A stretch of 64,000 nucleotides of DNA, from the NCBI GenBank assembly GCA_963730995.1, contig CAVSUB010000012.1, positions 372,001-436,000 of the forward strand, given 5' to 3'. Origin of the DNA: CAVSUB01 sp963730995 (GTDB lineage: Bacteria; Acidobacteriota; Vicinamibacteria; Vicinamibacterales; 2-12-FULL-66-21). The notes beneath the pieces were generated by a model. That model did not search any database. It was not told the origin of the DNA and was given only the letters and a program-made list of their open reading frames with translations. The translations under genes were made by a program, and so were the position numbers. This document shows, in pieces, positions 26,894 through 36,178 of this stretch; the first letter of the stretch is position 1, and each line of letters begins with the position of its first letter.

Positions 26894-28936
26894 TTACGAT
26901 TTTGTTTGCAGAGCTTCCCACTGGTTCATGAGGTCGCCGACCTCCCACATCAGCGACTGGTGCTTGGCGATAATCGGCTGTGACTTGTTCCGATCGTCGT
27001 AGAACCCAGGCGCTGACATGGTGGCTTCGATTTCTTTGATGGCCTTCTCTCTGTCGGCTATCCGTGCCTCCAGTTCGTCAACCCGTCTGCGGAGTGAGTC
27101 CGCCGACTTCTTGACGCGGCGAGCATCAGCTTCGACCCGGCGCCGCTCCTCGTAGGACTGCTGGGCCGAGGCTTTGTCCGGCTGCGCCTGGGGCGGGGTC
27201 TCCGATCGCGCCTTGGGCGGGCGGCCCCCGTTCCTGGCTTCGGGCTGGCTCTGCACGGCAGTCTTCGCTGACATCGGCCGGGGTTCCGCGGACTTCGCAG
27301 GAGCGACGACCGGAGCACTGGCGGCGGCCGCCCGCTGCTGGCGGCTCCAGAGGAATTCCTCGTAGTTGCCCGGGTAGATCGAGGCCTGGCCTCCGCCAAT
27401 CTCGATCACCTTCGTCGCTAGCCTGTCGACGAAGTAGCGGTCGTGCGAGACGAAGATCAGCGTGCCGCCGAAGTCTTCGAGCGCTTCGAGGAGGACGTCC
27501 TTCGAGTCGAGGTCGAGGTGGTTCGTCGGCTCGTCCAGCAGGAGGGTGTTCGAGGGACGGAGCAGCATGCGCGCAACCGCCAGCCGCGTGCGCTCGCCGC
27601 CCGACAACACGCGCACCGGCTTGTCGACGTCGTCACCTGAAAAGAGAAAGCCTCCGAGGATGTTTCGGATGCTGGGGACCATGTGGATTGGCGCATCGCC
27701 CGCAAGGGTCTGATAGACGGTGAGCGTGCCGTCGAGCCGCGTCGCCTCGTCCTGCGCGAAATACTGCATCACGAGCTGATGCCCTTCTGTCCGTGTACCC
27801 GCGTCCGGCGACTCAACGCCGGAGAGCATACGCATCAGGGTGGACTTGCCTACGCCGTTCGGGCCGATGAGCGCGATTCGATCGCCCCGTTCGATCAGCA
27901 GGTTGATGCGGTCGAAGATGCGTTTCTCGCCGTACGCTTTCGATATGTCCCGGAGATCGATCACACTGCGTCCGCTCTTCGCGCACGCGGGAAAGGTGAA
28001 GTGCACGCGCTTGCGCTCGGGCGGGATCTCGATGGGCACGACTTTGTCGAGCATCTTGATCCTGCTCTGAACCTGCGCGGCCTTCGTCGCCTGATAGCGG
28101 AAGCGGTTGATGAAGGCTTCCATCCTGGCGACTTCCTCGTCCTGATCGCGTTTCTGCTGGCGGAGGCGCTCCATCCGCGCCTCTCGCTCGCGCAGGTAGT
28201 CGCTGTAGTTCCCCGTGTAGTCCGTCAGCTTCCGCAACCCGATTTCGGTGATGCGCGTGACCACGGCGTCGAGGAAAAAACGGTCGTGCGACACGAGGAT
28301 CACGGCATGCGGGTAGCTCGAGAGGTACTCCTCGAGCCAGTTGCGCGCGTCGAGATCGAGGTGGTTCGTCGGTTCGTCGAGGAGGAGCAGACCCGGCCTG
28401 CCGAGCAGGAGCTTCGCGAGGGCGATTCGCATCTGCCAACCGCCGGAGAACGTCTCGCTCGGCTGATCCATGTCGTCGGGGGAGAAGCCGAGACCGCGCA
28501 GCACGGTCGTGATCTTCAGGTCGATGCTGTAGCCTTCGCGGCGTTTGAACTCGTCCTGCAGTTCGCTGTACCGCGTCAGCATCTCTGCATGCTCCGACTC
28601 GGGGACCGCATCGTCGCCGAGGCGCTCCTCGAGCGATCCGATCTCGGCGCGCATGTCCAGGAGCATCTTGAACGCGAGGCCGGCCTCTTCGCGCAGCGTG
28701 CGTCCGGTGTGGTGAAGCCCGTCCTGCGGCAGATAGCCGATCGTGAGGCCCGACGGCTTGACCACGAGCCCGCTGTCGGGCTCGTCGATGCCAGCCAGCA
28801 TCTTGAGCAGCGTCGTTTTGCCGGCGCCATTCGGGCCGCTCAGGCCGACGCGCTCGCGATCGTCGATCTGCCAGTTGACGGCTTCGAGCAGGATGCGATC
28901 GCCGAACGATTTGGAGAGGGAGGAGAGCTGGATCAT
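26894..28936 (-). CDS. ABC-F family ATP-binding protein
   Basis: ABC-F proteins have two ABC domains and no membrane part; they act on the ribosome as translation factors or in antibiotic protection. The 680-residue protein has Walker A GPNGAGKTTLLK and GPNGVGKSTLMR, signatures FSGGWQMR and LSGGERTRLA, and both LDEPTNHLDL Walker B motifs. The linker between them carries the long helical arm (about 235-310). The C-terminal 130 residues are a Pro/Ala linker and a coiled coil (RRVDELEARIADREKAIKEIE), as in the Uup/YdiF branch. Which subfamily it belongs to is not certain. Confidence 0.93.
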   Translation of the reverse strand: MIQLSSLSKSFGDRILLEAVNWQIDDRERVGLSGPNGAGKTTLLKMLAGIDEPDSGLVVKPSGLTIGYLPQDGLHHTGRTLREEAGLAFKMLLDMRAEIGSLEERLGDDAVPESEHAEMLTRYSELQDEFKRREGYSIDLKITTVLRGLGFSPDDMDQPSETFSGGWQMRIALAKLLLGRPGLLLLDEPTNHLDLDARNWLEEYLSSYPHAVILVSHDRFFLDAVVTRITEIGLRKLTDYTGNYSDYLREREARMERLRQQKRDQDEEVARMEAFINRFRYQATKAAQVQSRIKMLDKVVPIEIPPERKRVHFTFPACAKSGRSVIDLRDISKAYGEKRIFDRINLLIERGDRIALIGPNGVGKSTLMRMLSGVESPDAGTRTEGHQLVMQYFAQDEATRLDGTLTVYQTLAGDAPIHMVPSIRNILGGFLFSGDDVDKPVRVLSGGERTRLAVARMLLRPSNTLLLDEPTNHLDLDSKDVLLEALEDFGGTLIFVSHDRYFVDRLATKVIEIGGGQASIYPGNYEEFLWSRQQRAAAASAPVVAPAKSAEPRPMSAKTAVQSQPEARNGGRPPKARSETPPQAQPDKASAQQSYEERRRVEADARRVKKSADSLRRRVDELEARIADREKAIKEIEATMSAPGFYDDRNKSQPIIAKHQSLMWEVGDLMNQWEALQTKS

Positions 28937-29038
28937 CTCTGGACGAACGTGTCAGGGACGGGCTCTATCTGCCCGATCCGACAGGGGACAAACGTCTTAT
29001 TTTAGCATGTCGAGTTTGGGCCGGCGGATTGCCAAAAA

Positions 29039-29300
29039 CCTTACAGGAGGTGGGGAGGAAGGAGGATCAAATCGGGAGGGTTTCAGAACGAGATCCGACG
29101 GAGTGCTCGCGCGCCTGCCGTAGGCAGGCGCTTCGGTCAGGATCGAGATGCGAGGTAACGAACACGCCAACATGCAGAGCGTGCTCGTTACCCCGCATCT
29201 CGATCCTGACCGAGCGGCGCTGCGCGCCGCGCGAGCAGTTCCACGCCTTGGTCACGGGCATTACCAGCTTGATCCTCCTTCCTCCCGTCCTCCTGTAAGG
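29039..29300. mobile_element. 262-bp near-complete palindrome (MITE-like or structured RNA element)
   Basis: Terminal 32-base arms (29039-29070 and 29269-29300) are inverted repeats with two mismatches, CCTTACAGGAGG...GGATCAA. An inner pair (29129-29167 and 29179-29215) matches over about 38 bases around an 11-base centre, and TGCTCGCGCG/CGCGCGAGCA adds a further pair. There is no transposase. Short open frames across it look like by-products of the palindrome. It fills most of the 394-base gap between the ABC-F start and the end of the HTH-receiver gene; the remainder (28937-29038, 29301-29330) shows nothing notable. Confidence 0.7.
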
Positions 29301-29330
29301 GTCTTGGAGCGAAGATCCGCCCAAGGAAAG

Positions 29331-29921
29331 TTATTCGCCCAGTGCTCTTGCCGCGACCGAGAGCACTCTCGGAATCCGGAATGGCTTGGTGAGGTAACCG
29401 GACACGCCGAGGTTGACCGCCTCAATCGCGCTCGCCTCGGTCGAGAAGCCTGTAATGATGATGATGGGAATATCAGCCTTGAGAGATCGTGCCTCGCGGA
29501 TCACGGAGAGGCCGTCCACTCCTGGCATCTTCAGGTCCGTGATGAGGAGGTCGTAGGGGAGCACGCGGAGCCGATCCACCGCGGAGCGGCCGTCCGGCAC
29601 GACGTCCACCTCGTACTCGGCGAGCGCCAGCGTCTTCGAGAGCAGATCCCTCACGCTGGCCTCATCGTCTGCAACGAGAACGCGGGGACGGCCTGCGGGC
29701 GTCGGGATGGTCCGAGCTGGAGCGGCTCGCGCCGCCGGCCGTGGCCGCTGACTCTCGAGCCAGACGTCGATGTCGCGCTTCCGAAAACGCCACTGACGTC
29801 CCACCCGGACCGCCGGGATCTTGCCGGCCTTGATCAGGCGGTAGACCGTGCGGAGGTTCACCTGGAGGTAATCCAGGACCTCCTCGGTCGTCAGAAAACC
29901 TTCGTCGTTTCCAGGAACCAT
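29331..29921 (-). CDS. HTH (excisionase-type) plus receiver domain regulator
   Basis: The 196-residue protein joins an N-terminal MerR/excisionase-like winged helix (FLTTEEVLDYLQVNLRTVYR, VGRQWRFRKRDIDVWL, residues 8-57) to a C-terminal receiver domain (VLVADDEASVRDLL, phospho-Asp in LLITDLKMPGVDG, K in YLTKPFR). Response regulators normally have the receiver first, so this order is unusual. A Pro/Ala linker joins the parts. It is downstream of a PAS/GAF kinase by 120 bases on the same strand, its likely partner. Confidence 0.88.
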   Translation of the reverse strand: MVPGNDEGFLTTEEVLDYLQVNLRTVYRLIKAGKIPAVRVGRQWRFRKRDIDVWLESQRPRPAARAAPARTIPTPAGRPRVLVADDEASVRDLLSKTLALAEYEVDVVPDGRSAVDRLRVLPYDLLITDLKMPGVDGLSVIREARSLKADIPIIIITGFSTEASAIEAVNLGVSGYLTKPFRIPRVLSVAARALGE

Positions 29922-30041
29922 CGTCGCGGCACTTTACCAGAAGCGAGAGTATCAGAGATCCCGGCGACACGCTTCATGGACGCGCGTCGACCTCGGAGCG
30001 GTACGGAACGGAGACTCGAACGGTGGTGTTCGTTTTCGGGA

Positions 30042-31679
30042 TCAGGAGCTCCTGCCGGGCCCTGGACGCTTGCGGGCCCGCGGTTTCGGCTTCGCTGCCG
30101 CAGGCAGCTCGATCGTGAACGTCGCGCCGCCCCCCGCAATGTTCTCAGCGTGAATCGATCCGCCGTGCTCCTGCACGATGCCGTAGGAAATGGTCAGGCC
30201 GAGGCCGGTCCCGCGGTTGACCTCCTTGGTCGTGAAGAACGGGTCGAAAATCCGCGGCAGGACGTCGAAAGGAATTCCAGGTCCGGTGTCGTGGATGCGC
30301 GTCACGACCGAGGCACCGTCCGCGCTCTTCTCAGTGGTGACCTCGATCGTGCCTGGCCCGCCAGTGTCCGTGATCGCGTGCTCCGCGTTGATTAGAACGT
30401 TCAAGAACGCCTGCTGGAGAAGGAGGGGATCGCCATTTACGGAGACCGGCTCATCGGGATGCTGGCGAACGAGCTCTATACCGCTCTTGATCAGCGCAGT
30501 CCGTCGACTCGAGATCGCGCTCGAAAGGACACGGTCCAGCGTGAGCCGGCGGCGGACCATTCTGCGGGATCCTGAGAACACCAGCAGATTGCGCACGATC
30601 TTCGCAGCCCGATCAGCCTCGTACATCACACGGCGCAACTCGCGGCGCATCGGGTTCGTCTTGTCCGAGCGCAGCATCAACTCGACATATCCGAGCACGC
30701 CCTGAAGCGGATTGTTGATCTCGTGCGCCACGCCGGCGACGAACTGCCCGAGGGACGCCAGCTTTTCGGATTGCGCGAGCCGCGCCCGCAAGCCTTCGCG
30801 CTCCGACTCGAGCTGGACCTGCTGCGTAACGTCTCTGGCCACGATGACCCGTCCGACCAGGTCTCGGCCATCGCTGACGAGAGGTGTCGCCGTGACGACC
30901 ACTGTGCGGCCCAGCGGGCTTCCATGGAACGTCTGAGTTCGGGCGATCCCGGACGCGAGCGGGCCGTCGGAAGAACCTGGCCCGGCCGGCTCCGGACTCC
31001 GGGTTACCCACTCGGCCAGCTCGGATCCCACGAGCATTTCGAGCCCGTTCTGGAACATCTCTTCCTGGCGTCTCCCCAGACATCTCGCCAGGGCATCGTT
31101 CGTCTGCACAACGCGCAAGGCGTTGTCGGTAACGATGACGAGATCAACGAGCGAGTTGAAGGAGTCCTTCAGCAGGCGATGCTGGCGAACCACTTCCTCG
31201 ACCAACTGCAGGTTCTCGATGACCGTGGACAGCTGGTGAGAGACGTCGTGGGCCAGTTCTAGGCTCTGTTCCCCCGTGAGCTCGGGCGACGTCTCGCCCT
31301 CCAGGATCAGGGCGCCCAGCGCTCGACGCCAGCCACGAAGAGGGGCGATGATGGAGGATCCGAGCCGAACGGGGTTCTCGAGGGTGAGGGCCAGGGCGGC
31401 AGGCGTTTCGGGGGCGTCTGCCGCGACCCTGGTTCCGTCGGCTACACCTGCCTCAGAAGAGGCCACGAGCCACAGTTCCCGCGTCCGGCGATCGTGGAGC
31501 CAGATGGAGGCGCGGGTGGCTCCCATGAGCGCGGCTGCCTCGCCCGCCATCGCCGCCAGGGCTTCGGGAAGCGTCGACCGGGAGTCGGCGCTCCGGGAAA
31601 AGGCCAGCATGCACTCCCTGAGGCGGTGTTGAAAGCTCCGATCGCGGGGCATCGGCGGGCGAGGGAGGGCGGGGCTCAT
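30042..31679 (-). CDS. GAF/PAS sensor histidine kinase
   Basis: The 545-residue soluble kinase has an N-terminal GAF-like region (residues about 20-175, TRASIWLHDRRTRELW), a PAS domain (FNSLVDLVIVTDNALRVVQ, about 190-305), the HisKA helix with SLGQFVAGVAHEINNPLQGV, and a HATPase domain with NVLINAEHAI, DTGPGIPFDVLPRIFDPFF and GTGLGLTISYGI. There are no membrane segments. The C-terminus is basic (PKPRARKRPG). It is transcribed toward the HTH-receiver gene and divergently from the ECF sigma factor, sharing a 221-base upstream region. The signal is unknown. Confidence 0.93.
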   Translation of the reverse strand: MSPALPRPPMPRDRSFQHRLRECMLAFSRSADSRSTLPEALAAMAGEAAALMGATRASIWLHDRRTRELWLVASSEAGVADGTRVAADAPETPAALALTLENPVRLGSSIIAPLRGWRRALGALILEGETSPELTGEQSLELAHDVSHQLSTVIENLQLVEEVVRQHRLLKDSFNSLVDLVIVTDNALRVVQTNDALARCLGRRQEEMFQNGLEMLVGSELAEWVTRSPEPAGPGSSDGPLASGIARTQTFHGSPLGRTVVVTATPLVSDGRDLVGRVIVARDVTQQVQLESEREGLRARLAQSEKLASLGQFVAGVAHEINNPLQGVLGYVELMLRSDKTNPMRRELRRVMYEADRAAKIVRNLLVFSGSRRMVRRRLTLDRVLSSAISSRRTALIKSGIELVRQHPDEPVSVNGDPLLLQQAFLNVLINAEHAITDTGGPGTIEVTTEKSADGASVVTRIHDTGPGIPFDVLPRIFDPFFTTKEVNRGTGLGLTISYGIVQEHGGSIHAENIAGGGATFTIELPAAAKPKPRARKRPGPGRSS

Positions 31680-31900
31680 TTCGTGGCGGCCGCGAGCCTT
31701 CGCATTCTAAAATGTTGAAGGCCAAAGGTAAACTCGGAGCCGACTACCATGCGACCGCTGGCGTCTAAACCTTCGGACGGCAACCAGGGGGAGCCACGGT
31801 GCGGGGTGCCGCTTCGGAGGCCACGGCGCGGCGCGCCGCTTTCGGAGAAAGAGCGCCCGATCCACCCCGCCCGCCGGTCCGCAGCGCCCACTGACGAGCG

Positions 31901-32512
31901 ATGACGACAGACGAGGAACTGGTCGCCCGCTCGAGGGGGGGTGACCTCGACAGCTTCAACCAGCTCGTCGTGCGCTGGGAGAGGCCGATCTATGCGCTCG
32001 CGTACCGGGTCATCGGGCGGGAAGAAGAGGCTCGGGATGTGGCGCAGGAAACCTTCCTGCGTGCCTTCCGGGCGCTCGGTGGCTTCAAAGGCCAGGCGAA
32101 GTTCTCGTCATGGCTCTACCGAATTACCCTGAATTTGTGTCGGGACTGGATTCGCCGGGAGCGACGAACGCCGGTCTCCCAACCGCCGGAAGGCGTCGAC
32201 ATCATCGAGCTCGCGGGCGAGACGGAGCCGTCCGAGTCGATCGAGGATCTCGTCTCGCGGCGGGAGCTCGGGCGTGCCGTGGCCCGGGCGATGGCGATGC
32301 TTCCCGAGGAGCAGCGGACCGCAATCATCCTGAAGGAGTACCACGGGCTCACGTTCCAGGAGATCGCCGACCTGCTCGAGTGCCCCTTGAGCACCGTCAA
32401 GACGAGGCTCTATCAGGGTCTGATCGTCCTTCGGAAGCAACTCAGCGATGCGGGGGTCGAAAGCGTCTTCGGACCCGCCGCGGAGCGTCGGCTCCACGCC
32501 GACAGCGCGTAG
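31901..32512 (+). CDS. ECF RNA polymerase sigma factor (RpoE-like)
   Basis: The 203-residue protein has sigma region 2 (YALAYRVIGREEEARDVAQE, FSSWLYRITLNLCRDWIRRE) and region 4 (LTFQEIADLLECPLSTVKTR). It is followed at 72 bases by a zinc-finger anti-sigma factor, the classic RpoE/RseA-like pair. It starts at ATG 31901 just after TGACGAGCG. It probably responds to envelope stress and drives its own operon. Confidence 0.95.
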   Translation: MTTDEELVARSRGGDLDSFNQLVVRWERPIYALAYRVIGREEEARDVAQETFLRAFRALGGFKGQAKFSSWLYRITLNLCRDWIRRERRTPVSQPPEGVDIIELAGETEPSESIEDLVSRRELGRAVARAMAMLPEEQRTAIILKEYHGLTFQEIADLLECPLSTVKTRLYQGLIVLRKQLSDAGVESVFGPAAERRLHADSA

Positions 32513-32584
32513 CGGAGCGGCAGGTGAGACGCCGATTGAAGGTCCGGCAGCCCCGGTTAAGGTTTTGAGGCTAGTTTTTAGAGG

Positions 32585-33361
32585 ATGACGATGTGTGACA
32601 AGGAACTGCTCGTCGGGTACCTGTACGACGAAGTCGACGCGGCGGAGCGGCGGACGATGGAGTCGCACCTTCTCGCATGCGCCGAGTGCCGCGGGGAGCT
32701 GAAGGACCTTCGCGGCACCCGAACCCGCCTCGCCGCGTGGGCGCCGCCCACTCCAGAGCTCGAGTTCCAGATGGTACGGGCTCCGGAAGCGGCCGAGTCT
32801 CGGGGCCGACGGTGGTCGATCTCGCCAGCCTGGGGACTCGCCGCCGCCGCGGTTCTGGTTCTTTCGGTCGCGTCTGCAATCGCAAACGTCGAAGTGAAGT
32901 ACGGTCCGGACGGCCTGACGGTGCGGACCGGCGCATTGCGCGCGTCTCCTGGCCAGCCCGCCCCGGTCCCCGGCGCCGTATCGACACAGGCCATAGCGGC
33001 CGCCGACGACCCGCGTCTCCGGGCCGAACTGCAGGCCATCGCCCTCCGGCTTCGCGACCTCGAGGCCGGTGGAAACGGAACGCGGGCTGTGCTGACGTCG
33101 GCGCACGTTCCAGCCACGCAGCCGCCATCAGCTGATGTCCTTCGCGCAGTTCGTCAACTGATCTCCGAAAGCGAGAGCCGGCAGGAGCAGGAGCTGGCCC
33201 GACGCCTTTCGCAGGTACTGCGCGACGTCGAGGGGCTCCGGAGAGTCGATTTGGATCGCGTACAGCGTGCGCTCGCGGAGATGCAGGGCGTGACGGACAC
33301 CACGATCATCCGACAGCAGCAGATCGAGAATCACCTGCTCCGGGTCGGACAGCCGAAGTAG
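32585..33361 (+). CDS. Membrane anti-sigma factor with zinc-finger domain
   Basis: The 258-residue protein has an N-terminal zf-HC2 type domain (ESHLLACAECRGELKDL, the HxxxCxxC motif), one membrane helix (about residues 82-101, GLAAAAVLVLSVASAIANV) and a periplasmic part with a coiled coil (RQLISESESRQEQELARRL). This fits a RseA/ChrR-like anti-sigma factor holding the preceding sigma factor at the inner membrane. ATG at 32585 and at 32591 are both possible; the second has a GAGG at better distance. Confidence 0.9.
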   Translation: MTMCDKELLVGYLYDEVDAAERRTMESHLLACAECRGELKDLRGTRTRLAAWAPPTPELEFQMVRAPEAAESRGRRWSISPAWGLAAAAVLVLSVASAIANVEVKYGPDGLTVRTGALRASPGQPAPVPGAVSTQAIAAADDPRLRAELQAIALRLRDLEAGGNGTRAVLTSAHVPATQPPSADVLRAVRQLISESESRQEQELARRLSQVLRDVEGLRRVDLDRVQRALAEMQGVTDTTIIRQQQIENHLLRVGQPK

Positions 33362-33396
33362 CGCTCGCAGAATTGCAAAACAGAGGTGCGATTGTG

Positions 33397-34188
33397 ATGA
33401 GAGGACTGGTGGTCACCGTAGCGGCAACGCTTGCGCTTCCCGTGGTGGCTTCGGCGCAGCTGCGTCCGCCGGACGAGCAGAGGCGCAGCGATCAGATTCA
33501 ATTGATGGAAGGCGTGCTCTCGAAGGCCGTGAGGCTCGGCGCAGCGGAGGTCAATCGGCGGATGCAGTCGATCGACCCCACGCTGACGGTCATCACCGGT
33601 CAGGCTCGCGCTCGCGGGTTCGTCCTCGAAGGCTACGGCATCTTCTTCGACGTGGAAGTGCCCACGATGTCTGCGAGTGCCGCGTGGTCGATGATGACGG
33701 TCCAGCGCGATACCGCAGTCGCTGCGTCGCTCGAGTCACTCCGCCGCGCCCTCGCGTCGCTCCCGGAGGGACCGAAGCTGCAGGAAGCACAACAGGCCCT
33801 CCAGACCGTCTCCCGGCAGGTGGGGCCGATACAGCAGTCCAGAGGAGCCGCCGACGTCGCCGTTCCCGCTGTCAACACAGTCGTGGCCGCCAACACGAGT
33901 ACGGCCCCGCTTCCGCCGGTGATGGACGATCCGGACCGCCAATACACCGACGCCGTGAAGAGCGCGCTCATCGACGCGATGCTCGACCACAGTCAGTCCA
34001 TGGATCTCGGTCCGGACGAGTGGCTCACGGTCGCCGCACGCCAGAGTGAAGGACCGCTCGCGCCGAACCAGCTCTTCGATGTGGCGACGATCGTTCTGCG
34101 CGTGAAGGGTAGCGATCTCTCGATTTACATGGCCGACAAGACCAAGCGCGCCGAGGTTCGGCAGAAAGTCGACGTCAAGGTCTTCTGA
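33397..34188 (+). CDS. Secreted protein of unknown function
   Basis: I do not recognise the family. The 263-residue protein has a signal peptide ending in VVASAQ (about residue 21). It continues with a helical stretch (DQIQLMEGVLSKAVRLGAAEV), a compact fold (FVLEGYGIFFDVEVPTM), a long charged helix region, and ends TIVLRVKGSDLSIYMADK. Third gene of the ECF sigma operon and probably under its control. I chose the ATG at 33397, before the signal peptide; TTG 33373 and GTG 33394 are in frame. Confidence 0.75.
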   Translation: MRGLVVTVAATLALPVVASAQLRPPDEQRRSDQIQLMEGVLSKAVRLGAAEVNRRMQSIDPTLTVITGQARARGFVLEGYGIFFDVEVPTMSASAAWSMMTVQRDTAVAASLESLRRALASLPEGPKLQEAQQALQTVSRQVGPIQQSRGAADVAVPAVNTVVAANTSTAPLPPVMDDPDRQYTDAVKSALIDAMLDHSQSMDLGPDEWLTVAARQSEGPLAPNQLFDVATIVLRVKGSDLSIYMADKTKRAEVRQKVDVKVF

Positions 34189-34203
34189 TCTACAATTCGA
34201 GCG

Positions 34204-34699
34204 ATGAGGGCGCGCGCCGGGGCGTTTGTCGCTGCACTGGTCGTTGGGTTCGTCGCGGCATCCGGCTGCGGTAGGCCGATTGACATCAAGCAGGTCGTTC
34301 AGATCGTCGACCCGACCGGCGGTTGGTACGACGCCGGGATCAAGGACGGCAAGAACAAACTCACTCCGAGCGTCACGTTTCGGGTCAAGAAGCTGATCGA
34401 CGATCCCATCCGTCCCCTCTCGCTGAATCTCGCCTTCAAGAAAATCACGCCGGGCGGCGAGGAAGACTTCGACGACTTCTACGTTCAGAGCGGTCACGTT
34501 CGGCGACGGCAACGAGAGCGCGCCGCTCACGGTTCGCACCGAGACGGGCTATACCGCGGATCCGCCGCAGACGCGGGCGCAGATGCTCCAGCACAAGGAG
34601 TTTCAGGATCTCCGCGTCGTCATCTTCGCGAAGCACAGCTCGTCGAACTGGGTCGAGTTGGCGCGCTTCGACATTCCACGAACGCTTCTGCCGAGATAG
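34204..34699 (+). CDS. Small lipoprotein, +1 frameshift
   Basis: An N-terminal signal with a lipobox-like end (AASGCGRP) leads into QVVQIVDPTGGWYDAGI, SVTFRVKKLIDDPIRPLSLN and EEDFDDFYVQS. The frame then breaks; one base later it reads VTFGDGNESAPLTVRTETGY and ends ELARFDIPRTLLPR. Removing one G at 34492-34493 joins the two into about 164 residues with a stop at 34697-34699. The beta-rich content suggests a small outer- or inner-membrane lipoprotein. It follows the secreted protein by 15 bases. No family recognised. Confidence 0.7.
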
Positions 34700-34707
34700 G
34701 CTGCCCG

Positions 34708-36138
34708 TTGCCTGTGGCGCAGCCGCCCGCCGTCGCTGAACCGCCGCCCCCGGCACCCCCGCCCGCGCTCGAGCGGCGGCTGGGCCCTCTCGATGCGGCT
34801 GCGATCATCGTCTCGAACGTCATCGGCGGCGGCATTCTGTTCACGCCCCCGCAGGTCGCGTCCAGCGTTCCCAATCCGTGGTTGTTCCTGGCGACGTGGG
34901 CTGTCGGTGGCGCGCTGGCGTTCGCCGGGGCAATGGCATACGCGGAGCTGGCAGCCCTCCGTCCCAGGGCCGGCGGGGAGTACGTCTACCTGCGAGCGGC
35001 GTTCGGCCGGGTGGCGGCGTTTCTCACCGGATGGACGTCGTTCATTGCGGGCTTCTCCGGCGCGATTGCGGCAAGTGCGGTGGTCCTGGCCGCGTACGTC
35101 GGCCGGTTCATCCCGGCAGCAAACGACGGCACTCCCCTGTTCGTGGTGCCTTTGCCGTTCGTGCCGCTCACGTTCTCGCGTCGCGCCGCCATGGCGCTCT
35201 GCGCGATCGGCCTCATGACGTGGATCCACGTCCGTGGAGTCGGTCCGGGTCGCCTGATCACGAATGCGCTCGCGGGTCTGAAGGTCTCCGCGCTCCTCAT
35301 TTTCATCGCACTCGGTTTTACGATCGGTGCGGGATCCGGCGCGAACCTGGCGCAGACTGCCGGTCCGGTCGCTGGCAGCGCCTGGCTCCTTGCGCTGATT
35401 CCGGTGATGTTCACGTACTCCGGCTGGAACGCTGCGGCGTACGTCGCAGAAGAGATCCGGGATCCCGGACGTAACGTGCCGCGTGCGCTCGCCATCGGCA
35501 CGCTGGCTGTGGTCGCCATCTACGTTCTGCTGAACCTGCTGTTTCTCTACGTGCTTCCGGTCGGGCAGCTCGCGGCGGTCAAAGGCAGCGTCATGGATGT
35601 CGTGGCCGATCGCCTGCTCGGCCCCCGCGCCGGCGACGTCATGGCCGTGGTTTCAATCGTGAGCATCGCCGCCAGCATCAGCGCCATGGTGTTCGCGGGC
35701 CCCCGCGTGTACTACGCGATGGCGAGAGACGGCGTCTTCTTCAAGGCCGCCGCGCGCGTCCATCCCCGATTCCACACGCCCGCGGTCTCGATTGTCGCCC
35801 AGGCAGTCTGGAGCGGTCTGCTCGTGCTGTCCGGCAGCGCGGATACGCTGACGACCTACACAGGCTTCTCGGTCGTGTTGTTCGCAGGTGTCGCCGTGCT
35901 CTCGCTGTTCGTCCTGAGGCTGCGCGAACCTGATGCGCCGCGACCCTTCAAGGCGATTGGCTTCCCCGTCGCTCCCGCAATCTTTGCGCTTGCGAGCGCG
36001 CTCATCGTCTGCAATGCGCTCTACTCGGATCTCGTCGTGCCGCTGAGACACGGCACCGCCTGGGGACCCGCCGCGGCCGGACTCATCGTCATCGGATTGG
36101 GTTTGCCTGTGTATCTCGTCTTCAGGCGGAGGTCGTAG
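34708..36138 (+). CDS. APC superfamily amino acid permease
   Basis: An inner-membrane transporter of the amino acid-polyamine-organocation type with about 12 membrane helices. TM1 has the family IVSNVIGGGILFTPP motif, and EYVYLRAAFG, MFTYSGWNAAAYVAEEIRDPGRNVPRA and YYAMARDGVFF are typical. The protein is about 476 residues from TTG 34708 (or 474 from GTG 34714); no ATG fits. The first 30 residues are a Pro/Ala-rich tail. It directly follows the frameshifted lipoprotein. The substrate is unknown. Confidence 0.9.
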   Translation: MPVAQPPAVAEPPPPAPPPALERRLGPLDAAAIIVSNVIGGGILFTPPQVASSVPNPWLFLATWAVGGALAFAGAMAYAELAALRPRAGGEYVYLRAAFGRVAAFLTGWTSFIAGFSGAIAASAVVLAAYVGRFIPAANDGTPLFVVPLPFVPLTFSRRAAMALCAIGLMTWIHVRGVGPGRLITNALAGLKVSALLIFIALGFTIGAGSGANLAQTAGPVAGSAWLLALIPVMFTYSGWNAAAYVAEEIRDPGRNVPRALAIGTLAVVAIYVLLNLLFLYVLPVGQLAAVKGSVMDVVADRLLGPRAGDVMAVVSIVSIAASISAMVFAGPRVYYAMARDGVFFKAAARVHPRFHTPAVSIVAQAVWSGLLVLSGSADTLTTYTGFSVVLFAGVAVLSLFVLRLREPDAPRPFKAIGFPVAPAIFALASALIVCNALYSDLVVPLRHGTAWGPAAAGLIVIGLGLPVYLVFRRRS

Positions 36139-36178
36139 GGCCGGACCCCGAGTTCCCGTCCGTTGAAGGGGCTGGAGA

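Noticed and set aside
27683..29005. Long plus-strand open frame opposite the ABC-F gene
   Set aside because: A shadow of a clear ABC-F ATPase with Walker and signature motifs on the other strand.
29148..30395. Open frame running from the palindromic element into the opposite strand of two regulator genes
   Set aside because: It covers an inverted repeat and the antisense of clear genes; no protein features.
34204..36138. A single lipoprotein-permease fusion protein
   Set aside because: The fusion exists only because of a +1 break near 34493; the lipoprotein restored to frame ends at 34699 before the permease start.
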